DNA from: a bacterium
GTDB lineage: Bacteria > Actinomycetota > UBA4738 > HRBIN12
Reading direction: 5' to 3'
DNA: 34,210 nucleotides
NCBI GenBank assembly: GCA_023251895.1
Contig: JAHEXX010000006.1
Location: 5,429 to 39,638, forward strand
The notes beneath the pieces were generated by a model. It saw only the letters and a list, made by a program, of their open reading frames with translations. It had not been told where the DNA came from and did not search any database. Shown here piece by piece: positions 1 through 6,394 of the stretch. The translations under genes and the position numbers were made by a program. Position 1 is the first letter of the stretch; the number at the start of each line of letters is the position of its first letter.

Positions 1-765
1 CAGTGCATGCTGGGCGTCGCCGTGGGATTGCAGGCCGTTGGGAAGCGGCCGTTCGCGGCCACCTTCGCGGCCTTCCTGACCCGCGCGTACGACTTCATAC
101 GGATGGCCGCGGTCAGCCGGGCCGACCTGCGGCTGTGCGGCTCCCATGCCGGCGTGTCGATCGGCGAGGACGGGCCGTCGCAGATGGGGCTGGAGGATCT
201 GGCCATGATGCGGGCCGTCCACGGCTCGACGGTGCTGTACCCGGCGGACGGCAACGCCACCATGAAGCTCGTCGAGGGGATGGCCGAGCTGAAGGGCATC
301 TCGTACTTGCGGACCACTCGCGAGGCGACGCCCAAGCTGTACGGCCCGAGCGAGGGATTCCCGATCGGGGGCAGCAGGGTGCACCACGCCTCGCCGGACG
401 ATCGGGCCACCGTCGTGGGTGCGGGAGTCACGGTGTTCGAGGCCCTCGGCGCCGCCGAGACCCTCCGGGCAGAGGGCATCCCGGTCCGGGTCGTCGACGC
501 GTACTCGATCAAGCCGATCGACGCGGCGACGCTCCGCCGTTGCCTGGCCGAGACCAGACTCTTGGTCACCGTCGAGGACCACTGGGCCGAGGGCGGCCTC
601 GGCGACGCGGTCTTGGAGGGCCTGGCCGGGACCGGCCCGCTCTCGGGGAAGGTCGTGAAGCTCGCGGTACGGGAGATGCCCGGCTCCGGCACGCCCGACG
701 AGCTCCGGGACTGGGCCGGGATCTCGGCGGCGAAGATCGCAGAGACCGTCCGGGCCAATCTCTAG
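1..765 (+). CDS. tkt: Transketolase, C-terminal part (5' truncated)
   Basis: The reading frame is open from base 1 to a TAG stop at 763-765, so the start lies outside the window and about 254 C-terminal residues are visible. Transketolase moves two-carbon units between sugar phosphates using thiamine diphosphate, in the pentose phosphate and Calvin cycles. Visible are the end of the pyrimidine-binding domain (TFAAFLTRAYDFIRMAA, CGSHAGVSIGEDGPSQ, LEDLAMMRAVHGSTV, YPADGNAT) and the C-terminal transketolase domain (VVGAGVTVFEALGAA, VRVVDAYSIKPID, VTVEDHWAEGGLGDAV). From memory these motifs look closer to the animal/archaeal-type enzyme than to E. coli TktA. Two hairpins follow the stop, then a phosphoribulokinase-like gene. 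The family call is secure. Whether the gene is full length upstream or split into two subunits cannot be seen. Confidence 0.93.
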   Translation, partial: QCMLGVAVGLQAVGKRPFAATFAAFLTRAYDFIRMAAVSRADLRLCGSHAGVSIGEDGPSQMGLEDLAMMRAVHGSTVLYPADGNATMKLVEGMAELKGISYLRTTREATPKLYGPSEGFPIGGSRVHHASPDDRATVVGAGVTVFEALGAAETLRAEGIPVRVVDAYSIKPIDAATLRRCLAETRLLVTVEDHWAEGGLGDAVLEGLAGTGPLSGKVVKLAVREMPGSGTPDELRDWAGISAAKIAETVRANL

Positions 766-779
766 TCTCATCCCTGCGG

Positions 780-817
780 GGGAGGAGGGAATCCTCCCGG
801 GACCACCCTAAAGGGTG
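780..817 (+). terminator. Two tandem hairpins after the transketolase gene
   Basis: GGGAGGA (780-786) and TCCTCCC (792-798) form a perfect 7-bp stem with loop GGGAA. A second stem, CACCC (804-808) and GGGTG (813-817), has loop TAAA. Both lie between the transketolase stop and the next promoter box at 841. There is no T-tract, so this is a terminator-like structure of moderate support only. Confidence 0.4.
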
Positions 818-840
818 TACCGGGGAGCGTCGCGCGTCCG

Positions 841-852
841 TAACATCGTGCG
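841..852 (+). promoter_or_regulatory. -10 box of a probable leaderless transcript for the phosphoribulokinase-like gene
   Basis: TAACAT at 841-846 is followed by exactly six bases and then the ATG at 853. With the last T of a -10 box at -7, transcription would start on the A of the start codon. No Shine-Dalgarno sequence precedes the ATG and no -35 match is obvious. Confidence 0.55.
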
Positions 853-1830
853 ATGGCAGCACCGACATCCGTCCCTCTGCGGGCCGGCGCCAGCCTTGGT
901 GCGGGCCGGCGACCGGTTCTGCTCGGGTTGGCCGGTGACAGCGCATCGGGCAAGAGCACGCTGACGCGCGGCATCGAGTGGATCCTCGGCCCGGACCGGG
1001 TCACCGGGATCTGTGCGGACGACTACCATCGCTACGACCGCAAGCAGCGGATGGAACTGGGTCTGACGCCGCTCGACCCGTCCGCCAACGATATCGGCCT
1101 CCTGGAGCGGCACGTCCGGCGTCTGGCGACGGGCCTGACCGTCGTCAAGCCCGTGTACGACCACTCCACGGGGGGGTTCGGGGAGCCCGAGCGGGTCGAG
1201 CCGCGGGAGATCGTCATCTTGGAGGGGCTGCTGCCCTTCCACACCGCGGCCCTGCGCGATCACCTGGATGTGAAGGTCTACTTGGACCCGGAAGAGGAAC
1301 TTCGGCACCGCTGGAAGATCGAGCGGGACTGCGCGGAGCGGGGCTACCTCATGGAGGAGGTCGTGTCGGATCTTCGCCGCCGGGAGGCGGACGCCGCCAC
1401 GCACGTGCGTCCCCAGCGTGACTTCGCCGACCTGGTCGTGCGGTTCCACCGGCAGGAGGCTGACGATCCATGGACGGGCCTCGGCTCCCGCATCGCGTTC
1501 CGGCCGACCCTGCCGTATCCCGAACTCCGGGACCTGGTGGCGTCCCTCCCCAGGAACGGCGATCGTCCGGTCCGCTTCCTCCTCGGGCGCGACGCCGGTT
1601 GGCCGGACCCGGTCGTAGAGATCGACGGCGACTGCCCGCCAGCCCTCGGCGCCCGTATTGAGGAGGCGGTGTGGCGCAGTCTGGTGCCCGGCCACGGTCT
1701 GGACCGGGACCAGATCGGCCGCTACCGACTGCCCACCGGCGAGGAGCGCCGGGGCGAGGCGCTCGCCCTTGCCCAGCTGCTGATCGTGTTTCACCTGGCA
1801 GGGGCGCTGCGGGGCGCCCTCGAGCTCTAA
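853..1830 (+). CDS. prk: Phosphoribulokinase/uridine kinase family protein, phosphoribulokinase-like
   Basis: A 325-residue P-loop kinase. The Walker A loop GDSASGKST lies at residues 28-36 and the catalytic-acid region ICADDYHRYDR at 53-63. Further on come LTPLDPSAND, VVKPVYDHSTGGF, IVILEGLLPFH, VKVYLDPEEELRHRWKIERD, a second acidic/arginine block (SDLRRREADAATHV) and DFADLVVRF. The order and spacing match the plant/cyanobacterial class of phosphoribulokinase, which makes ribulose 1,5-bisphosphate from ribulose 5-phosphate and ATP. The upstream transketolase would supply the pentose phosphate. No RuBisCO gene is in the window, so a Calvin cycle role is an inference and another sugar-phosphate or nucleoside substrate is possible. 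The ATG was chosen because a TAACAT box lies six bases before it. A strong hairpin follows the stop. Confidence 0.82.
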   Translation: MAAPTSVPLRAGASLGAGRRPVLLGLAGDSASGKSTLTRGIEWILGPDRVTGICADDYHRYDRKQRMELGLTPLDPSANDIGLLERHVRRLATGLTVVKPVYDHSTGGFGEPERVEPREIVILEGLLPFHTAALRDHLDVKVYLDPEEELRHRWKIERDCAERGYLMEEVVSDLRRREADAATHVRPQRDFADLVVRFHRQEADDPWTGLGSRIAFRPTLPYPELRDLVASLPRNGDRPVRFLLGRDAGWPDPVVEIDGDCPPALGARIEEAVWRSLVPGHGLDRDQIGRYRLPTGEERRGEALALAQLLIVFHLAGALRGALEL

Positions 1831-1840
1831 GGGACGACCG

Positions 1841-1860
1841 GACCCCCGGCAGGGGGTCTT
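1841..1860 (+). terminator. Terminator-like hairpin after the phosphoribulokinase-like gene
   Basis: GACCCCC (1841-1847) and GGGGGTC (1852-1858) form a perfect 7-bp stem with a GGCA loop, followed by TT and a pyrimidine-rich run (CCCTCCCT). It starts ten bases after the stop codon. The T-run is short, but position and stem suggest transcription termination or attenuation before the next gene. Confidence 0.5.
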
Positions 1861-1891
1861 CCCTCCCTACGGGCGCCGCTCCCCGGGCTCC

Positions 1892-1902
1892 TAGCGTGGA
1901 GG
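1892..1902 (+). promoter_or_regulatory. -10-like box and Shine-Dalgarno before the first AlaDH/PNT-like gene
   Basis: TAGCGT (1892-1897) is followed directly by GGAGG (1898-1902), four bases before the ATG at 1907. The box is nine bases from the start. Either a very short leader or ordinary translation from an upstream transcript is possible. Confidence 0.35.
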
Positions 1903-1906
1903 CGCG

Positions 1907-3028
1907 ATGGGCGTGTCATTCGGGTTGCCGCGCATGCACAAGGAGGCCGGGGAGCGGCGCGACTTCCTGCCCGGCCTCGTCACGTTCCTCGATCGCTCTG
2001 GGGCGGACGGGATCGTCCTCGAGGAGGGGTACGGTGCCGGGATCGGGGTCGAGCCTGCCGAGTACCTCTCGGCGTCGGATCGGGTCAGGTTCGGCTCCCG
2101 CGAGGAGTGCCTGGCCCAGGACGTGGTCGTCGTGATCCGGTGCCCGGATCACGACATCTTGCCGAAACTTCGGGCCGGTGCTGCGCTGGTGTCGATGCTG
2201 CACTTCCCCACCCGGCCGGAGCGGGTGGCCCTGCTCTCCGACCTGGGCCTGCGGGCCGTGAGCCTGGACTCGATCGTCGACGAGGGCGGGCGGCGGCTGG
2301 TGGAGAACCTGGCGCTCACCGCATGGAACGGCGTACATGCCGCGTTCCGGGAGATCCAGCAGATCCACCCGCTCTTCGACCACCCAAGCCGCCGGCCCCT
2401 CCGGGTGACCTGCCTGGGCTCGGGCGCGGTCGGGGGGTTCGCGATCCACGCGGCGACCCGGTACGGGGATCCCCTCCTCCGGGAGGAGCTCGTGGCGAGG
2501 AACGTGCCGGGCGTCGAGGTCACGGTCGTGGACTTCGACCTCACCTGGCACCAGGACTACATGCTGGCTCGACTGGAGCGGACCGACCTGCTGATCGATG
2601 CGACCCAGCGCCGGGACCCCAGCCAGCCCGTGGTGCCGAACCCGTGGATCGCAGCCCTGCCCGAGGACGGGGGGATCCTGGACCTCGCCGTGGACCCCTA
2701 CGACCTGGATGCCGTGCCCCCCAAGACGAAAGGCGTTGAGGGCATCCCGGGCGGGGATCTGGACCGGTACGTCTTCGCGCCGGACGACGCCGCGTACGAC
2801 CTGCTCGACCGCCGGATCGACACGCGGCAAAGGCGCCTGGCGCTGTCCTGCTACTCGTGGCCGGGCCTGCGTCCCCGGCGGTCGATGGAGGTCTACGGGG
2901 GGCAGATCGAGTCGGTCCTGCGATTGTTGCTTGGAAAGCCCCTCGATGCATGGGACCCGGAGTCCCCGTCCCACGAGGAGCGGGCCGTGGCGAGAGGGGA
3001 GTTGGAGCGATGGAAGGCCACACACTGA
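1907..3028 (+). CDS. AlaDH/PNT-fold NAD(P)-binding protein, first of a tandem pair, function unknown
   Basis: A 373-residue protein built like alanine dehydrogenase, transhydrogenase alpha and saccharopine dehydrogenase. The N-terminal domain has FGLPRMHKEAGERRDFLP (5-22), a GYGAGIG stretch, DVVVVIRCP (72-80) and LVSMLHFPTRPERV (94-107). A Rossmann domain follows with VTCLGSGAVGG (167-177). By eye, the conserved Arg near the N-terminus and the His of MLHF match catalytic positions of alanine dehydrogenase, but the usual KVKEP lysine motif is replaced by VIRCP. The C-terminus has EGIPGGDLDRYVF and SCYSWPGLRPRRSMEVYG, which I do not recognise from named enzymes. It overlaps its paralogue by 19 bases. 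Substrate is unknown; an NAD(P)-linked amino- or imino-acid dehydrogenase is the likeliest type. Confidence 0.6.
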   Translation: MGVSFGLPRMHKEAGERRDFLPGLVTFLDRSGADGIVLEEGYGAGIGVEPAEYLSASDRVRFGSREECLAQDVVVVIRCPDHDILPKLRAGAALVSMLHFPTRPERVALLSDLGLRAVSLDSIVDEGGRRLVENLALTAWNGVHAAFREIQQIHPLFDHPSRRPLRVTCLGSGAVGGFAIHAATRYGDPLLREELVARNVPGVEVTVVDFDLTWHQDYMLARLERTDLLIDATQRRDPSQPVVPNPWIAALPEDGGILDLAVDPYDLDAVPPKTKGVEGIPGGDLDRYVFAPDDAAYDLLDRRIDTRQRRLALSCYSWPGLRPRRSMEVYGGQIESVLRLLLGKPLDAWDPESPSHEERAVARGELERWKATH

Positions 3029-4131
3029 CGTTCGGCCTTCCCCGGATGCACGAGGAGGCGGGGGAACGGCGCGACTTCCTGCCGGACCTGGTGCGCACGG
3101 TGACCGACCTCGGCGTGCGCACGTTCGTCGAGTCAGGTATCGGCTCGGGCATGGGGTATTCGGATCTGGACTACCTCGCGGTGTCCCCACTGGTCGAAGC
3201 GGTCGACGAGGGCGCGCCGTACGCTCAGGACGTGGTGCTGGTGCTGCGCTCGCCGGACGAGAGATTCGGGCTCCTGCGGCGGGGCGCCACCCTGATCTCG
3301 ATGTTGCACTTCCCCACCCGCCCGGAGCGGGTGCACCTCCTGCGCTCGCTCGGCCTGGAGGCTGTGAGCTTGGACTCGATCGAAGACGATCGGGGGCAGC
3401 GGTTGGTCGAGGATGCCGCAGCCGTCGCTTGGAACGGTGTGGAGGCGGCTTTCGACGCTCTGGAGGATACGTACCCGAGGTTCTGGGATCCGGATCGGCC
3501 TCCCATCCACGTCGTGGTCATGGGCTGCGGGAATGTGGGGCGCCATGCCGTGGAGGCGGCGACGAAGTACGGGAGCCTGGACCGGCAGCGGCTGCTCTTC
3601 GAGAAGGGCGGGGACGGGGTGGAGGTCACGGCCATCGGTCGCAACCTGACCGGCCGGGAAGGCCGCATGCGGCAGCTGCTGGCACGGGCCGACATCGTGG
3701 TGGACGCCTCGGCCCGCGATGACACGTCGCGGCCGCTCATCCCGAACGGGTGGCTGGCGGAGCTGCCGGACCACGCCGTGATCTGCGACCTCGTCGTGGA
3801 TCCCTACCTGCTGCGCGACGACCCAGCCACGGTCCGCAGCATCGAGGGGATCCCCCGGGGGAACCTCGACCGATATGTCCTGGGCAGCGACGACCCGGCG
3901 TGGGAGACGACGATCCCGCCGGAGATCCCGCACGACGTCCGGCGGGTGGTCGTGTCGTGCTACTCGTGGCCTGGCGTGTACCCGAAGCCTTGCATGGAGC
4001 TGTACGGGACACAGCTCGACCCATTGCTCCGGGCGCTGATCCGGGCCGGCGGGGTGGCCGGGCTCCGGCCCGACGGCGAGTTCCACGAGCGAGCGCTGTA
4101 CCGGGCCACCCTCTGGGGCTGGCACGGCTGA
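3010..4131 (+). CDS. AlaDH/PNT-fold NAD(P)-binding protein, second of a tandem pair, function unknown
   Basis: A 373-residue paralogue of the preceding gene along its whole length. It has FGLPRMHEEAGERRDFLP (8-25), ESGIGSGMGYSDLDYL (41-56), DVVLVLRSP, LISMLHFPTRPERVHLL and a Rossmann glycine motif MGCGNVGRHA (171-180). The C-terminal block is EGIPRGNLDRYV then SCYSWPGVYPKPCMELYG. The ATG at 3010 aligns with the paralogue's start and has GGGGAG upstream; an in-frame ATG at 2857 would add 51 unrelated residues inside the previous gene. The 19-base overlap implies translational coupling and perhaps a hetero-oligomer. The glycine motif, GCGNVG against GSGAVG, shows the two copies have diverged. 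Reaction unknown. Confidence 0.6.
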   Translation: MEGHTLTFGLPRMHEEAGERRDFLPDLVRTVTDLGVRTFVESGIGSGMGYSDLDYLAVSPLVEAVDEGAPYAQDVVLVLRSPDERFGLLRRGATLISMLHFPTRPERVHLLRSLGLEAVSLDSIEDDRGQRLVEDAAAVAWNGVEAAFDALEDTYPRFWDPDRPPIHVVVMGCGNVGRHAVEAATKYGSLDRQRLLFEKGGDGVEVTAIGRNLTGREGRMRQLLARADIVVDASARDDTSRPLIPNGWLAELPDHAVICDLVVDPYLLRDDPATVRSIEGIPRGNLDRYVLGSDDPAWETTIPPEIPHDVRRVVVSCYSWPGVYPKPCMELYGTQLDPLLRALIRAGGVAGLRPDGEFHERALYRATLWGWHG

Positions 4132-4143
4132 GAGGAGGACGTC

Positions 4144-4518
4144 ATGGGGCTGACGCAGTTGATCAACGAAGCGCGCCAGGCAATCTCGGTGGAGCGCGTC
4201 TATGGGCCCGCGATGGAGCGCGCCGGGATCACCGTGATCCCGGCGGCGGCCGTCCACGGCGGCGCGGGCGGCGGCGAGAACGAGGGCCCGGAGCGCAAGT
4301 GGGAGTCACTGGGTGGGGGCTTCGGCCTGGCCGGGCGTCCCGTCGGTGCCTACGTGATCAAGGACGGTGACGTCCGCTGGCGGCCGGCGATCGACGTGAA
4401 CCGCCTGATGTTGGTCGTGGGGGTCGTGGCCCTCGGCGCGATCCTGACGGGGCGCCGGATCGCGTTGGCCTGCCTGAAGACGCATCGGGCCCGGTCGCGA
4501 GAGGGGATTGGGCGCTAG
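4144..4518 (+). CDS. GerW/YtfJ-family protein with C-terminal membrane segment
   Basis: A 124-residue protein. Residues 27-82 read AGITVIPAAAVHGG, a glycine-rich stretch AGGGEN, SLGGGFGLAGRPVGAYVI and DGDVRWRPAID, the pattern of the GerW/YtfJ family first known from Bacillus spores, where YtfJ (GerW) is needed for germination. A hydrophobic segment at about 86-104 (LMLVVGVVALGAILTG) is followed by a basic tail, suggesting membrane attachment. AGGAGG lies five bases before the ATG, and the gene starts 12 bases after the dehydrogenase-like pair, so it is probably in the same operon. No sporulation genes are visible, and the role outside spore formers is unknown. Its TAG stop is also the first half of the next gene's TAGCAT box. 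Confidence 0.72.
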   Translation: MGLTQLINEARQAISVERVYGPAMERAGITVIPAAAVHGGAGGGENEGPERKWESLGGGFGLAGRPVGAYVIKDGDVRWRPAIDVNRLMLVVGVVALGAILTGRRIALACLKTHRARSREGIGR

Positions 4519-4529
4519 CATCGCGGTCG
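4516..4529 (+). promoter_or_regulatory. -10 box overlapping the gerW-like stop codon, before the adenosine deaminase gene
   Basis: TAGCAT at 4516-4521 begins with the TAG stop of the upstream gene and lies eight bases before the ATG at 4530. No Shine-Dalgarno sequence is present. This fits a leaderless or near-leaderless transcript. Confidence 0.5.
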
Positions 4530-5552
4530 ATGAAGGACGTCTACGACGCGATCCCCAAGGTCGAGCTTCACTGCCACGTGGAGGGGACCATCCGCCCCTC
4601 CACCGTCGCCGAGCTCGCGAAGAAGAACGGCCGAGCGCTGCCGGTCGGAAACGTCGAGGACCTGTACCGGTACGACTCCCTGAACGGGTTCCTCGAGATC
4701 TTCTGGTTCGTCCAGGAGATGTTGGCCGATCAGGGTGACTGGGAGCGGATCGCGTACGAGTCGATCGTCGACGCCGTGCCGCACGGCTTGCGGTACCGGG
4801 AGACCTTCTTCACGCCGGCTCGCCACCTGCGGGCGGGACAGGATCTCGGCGGTATCGTCGACGGCCTGACGAGGGGGTTGGAGGCCGCGGAGGCCGAGAC
4901 CGGGGTTGGGAGCATGCTGATCTGCGACATGGACCGGGCCTACGGAGGCGCGGCCGGCCTCGAACTGGTCGACCGCCTCGTGGAACTCCGGAAGGCCGGC
5001 CGCGCCGCCCGCGTGATCGGGGTCGGCATGGACTCCACGGAGCTCGGCGTGGACCTGCACGACTACGTCCCCGCCTATGAGTTGGCCCGATCGGCCCGCC
5101 TGCGGTGCACGGCCCATGCCGGCGAGGACACCGGGCCCCTCAACATCTGGACCGCCGTCGAGGTCCTGAAGGTGGAGCGCATCGACCACGGACTGTCGAT
5201 TCTTGAGGACGCAGAGCTCACGAAGCGGGCTTCCGCCGAACGCATCGCACTCACCGTGTGCCCGAACAGCAACGTGGTGATCGCGAACAAGGTCGAGACG
5301 CTGTCCGCCCACCCATTCCGGCGGATGCGAGAGGCCGGGCTGCTCGCCACGCTCAATACCGACGACCCGGCTATGACCGACCTCGACCTCGGCAAGGAAT
5401 ACCGGACCGTGGCTGAGGCCCTCGATCTGTCGCTCCAGGATATGGCCGCGGTCGCGCTGGACGGGGTCGAGGCCACGTGGCTCGAGGACGCGGGCAAGCG
5501 TGACCTGCGCGCGCGGTTCCTGGCCGAGCTCGAGCCGGTCCTGTCCGCCTAA
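4530..5552 (+). CDS. add: Adenosine deaminase family protein
   Basis: A 340-residue amidohydrolase that would deaminate adenosine, or a related 6-aminopurine compound, using one zinc ion. The metal and catalytic residues are all present: VELHCHVEGT (His14, His16), TAHAGED (His196, Glu199), ERIDHGLS (His220), TVCPNSN and NTDDP (Asp278, Asp279). Length fits bacterial Add. Some family members act on adenine or aminodeoxyfutalosine, so the substrate is not certain. There is no signal peptide, so it should be cytosolic and serve purine salvage. The start is set by the TAGCAT box just upstream and by the N-terminus agreeing with the family. Confidence 0.86.
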   Translation: MKDVYDAIPKVELHCHVEGTIRPSTVAELAKKNGRALPVGNVEDLYRYDSLNGFLEIFWFVQEMLADQGDWERIAYESIVDAVPHGLRYRETFFTPARHLRAGQDLGGIVDGLTRGLEAAEAETGVGSMLICDMDRAYGGAAGLELVDRLVELRKAGRAARVIGVGMDSTELGVDLHDYVPAYELARSARLRCTAHAGEDTGPLNIWTAVEVLKVERIDHGLSILEDAELTKRASAERIALTVCPNSNVVIANKVETLSAHPFRRMREAGLLATLNTDDPAMTDLDLGKEYRTVAEALDLSLQDMAAVALDGVEATWLEDAGKRDLRARFLAELEPVLSA

Positions 5553-5575
5553 CGGGGCAGGCGGTTCGCGCCAGG

Positions 5576-5588
5576 TAGCATGGACGTC
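5576..5588 (+). promoter_or_regulatory. -10 box overlapping the annotated ATG of the hemolysin III gene
   Basis: TAGCAT at 5576-5581 overlaps the ATG at 5580 and lies seven bases before an in-frame GTG at 5589. By the geometry seen at other genes here, the GTG may be the true leaderless start. Confidence 0.45.
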
Positions 5589-6242
5589 GTGGAACCGGCC
5601 GACTCCATCGCGAAACCGCGCCTCCGGGGCTGGCTCCACGAGATCGCGTTCTTCGCCTCGGTGCCGGCCGGGGTCGTGCTCGTCTCCCTGGCCCACGGCG
5701 TACAGGCCCGGACCGCCGGTGTGATCTACGCGGTCAGTCTGGCCGGGTTGTTCGGATCGAGTGCCGCCTACCACCGCATCGAGTGGTCGCCGCCGACGCG
5801 CCGGTGGCTGAAGCGGTTGGACCACTCCATGATCTTCCTGCTGATCGCGGGGACGTACACACCCTTTAGCCTCCTCGTGCTGCACGGGGCGTGGTCCGTG
5901 GCCATCCTGGCGATCGTGTGGACCGGCGCGGCGGCAGGGATCGCACTCAAGATGGCGAAGATCGACGGCCTCCACGTGGTGTCCGGCATCCTGTACGTCG
6001 GCCTGGGGTGGCTGGCCGTCATCACGTTCCCACAGATGTTCCGGGAGCTCTCCGGACCGGCGGTCGCTCTCCTTCTGATCGGCGGCGTCCTGTACACACT
6101 GGGCGCCATCGTGCTGGCGGGCAGGCGTCCGGATCCGAACCCGGCGACCTTCGGCTACCACGAGCTGTGGCACGCGATGGTCGTGGCTGCGAGCGCATGC
6201 CACTACGCGGTCATCCTGCTCGTGTTCCGCACTGTGGCGTAA
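5580..6242 (+). CDS. Hemolysin III (YqfA/PAQR-like) family membrane protein
   Basis: A 220-residue integral membrane protein with about seven hydrophobic segments. The family motifs are present: SSAAYHR (60-66), RLDHSMIFLLIAGTYTPF (79-96) and FGYHELWHAMVVAASACHY (191-209). His65, Asp82-region Asp81, His194 and His198 are the expected metal-binding and acidic positions of the PAQR-like fold. Family members include Bacillus cereus hemolysin III and E. coli YqfA; animal relatives are adiponectin and progestin receptors. Most bacterial members have no proven cytolytic activity, and a metal-dependent lipid hydrolase role has been suggested. The ATG at 5580 gives the longest form, but an in-frame GTG at 5589 fits a leaderless start better. 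The gene stands alone between the deaminase and helicase genes. Confidence 0.9.
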   Translation: MDVVEPADSIAKPRLRGWLHEIAFFASVPAGVVLVSLAHGVQARTAGVIYAVSLAGLFGSSAAYHRIEWSPPTRRWLKRLDHSMIFLLIAGTYTPFSLLVLHGAWSVAILAIVWTGAAAGIALKMAKIDGLHVVSGILYVGLGWLAVITFPQMFRELSGPAVALLLIGGVLYTLGAIVLAGRRPDPNPATFGYHELWHAMVVAASACHYAVILLVFRTVA

Positions 6243-6252
6243 GCCGACTGGT

Positions 6253-6394
6253 ACAGTTGTCGCACGGGCCCGCCTCCGGCAGGCCCCGTGGAGTTCGCTT
6301 CCTCTGGTTCCTCCCTCGGGTGGCTTCGGGCGAGACGAACTTCGACCCGATGACACCGGCGGCCCGACCTGGGCCGCAGAAGGAGTGCAACCAC
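6253..6394 (+). promoter_or_regulatory. Predicted promoter and about 130-base structured leader of the DEAD-box helicase gene
   Basis: A TACAGT -10 box lies at 6253-6258, predicting a start near 6265. The RNA would begin with an imperfect hairpin, CACGGGCC (6264-6271) against GGCCCCGTG (6283-6291) with one bulged C. The Shine-Dalgarno AAGGAG (6380-6385) ends nine bases before the ATG. Long leaders on RNA helicase genes often serve cold-shock or autoregulatory control, which is only inferred here. Confidence 0.35.

Noticed and set aside
1-1830. A complete Calvin cycle operon
   Set aside because: Only transketolase and a phosphoribulokinase-like gene are visible. No RuBisCO, carboxysome or cbbR gene is in the window, so the pathway is not claimed.
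2857-3009. An upstream in-frame ATG for the second AlaDH/PNT-like gene
   Set aside because: It would add 51 residues within the first gene that do not match the paralogue; ATG 3010 aligns with the paralogue's start and has a ribosome site.
1916-3190. Long minus-strand open frames opposite the AlaDH/PNT-like pair, and similar ones at 4515-6356, 6203-7642 and 808-1794
   Set aside because: They lie wholly opposite recognised genes, have no known motifs and arise from the very high GC third positions that remove stop codons on the other strand.
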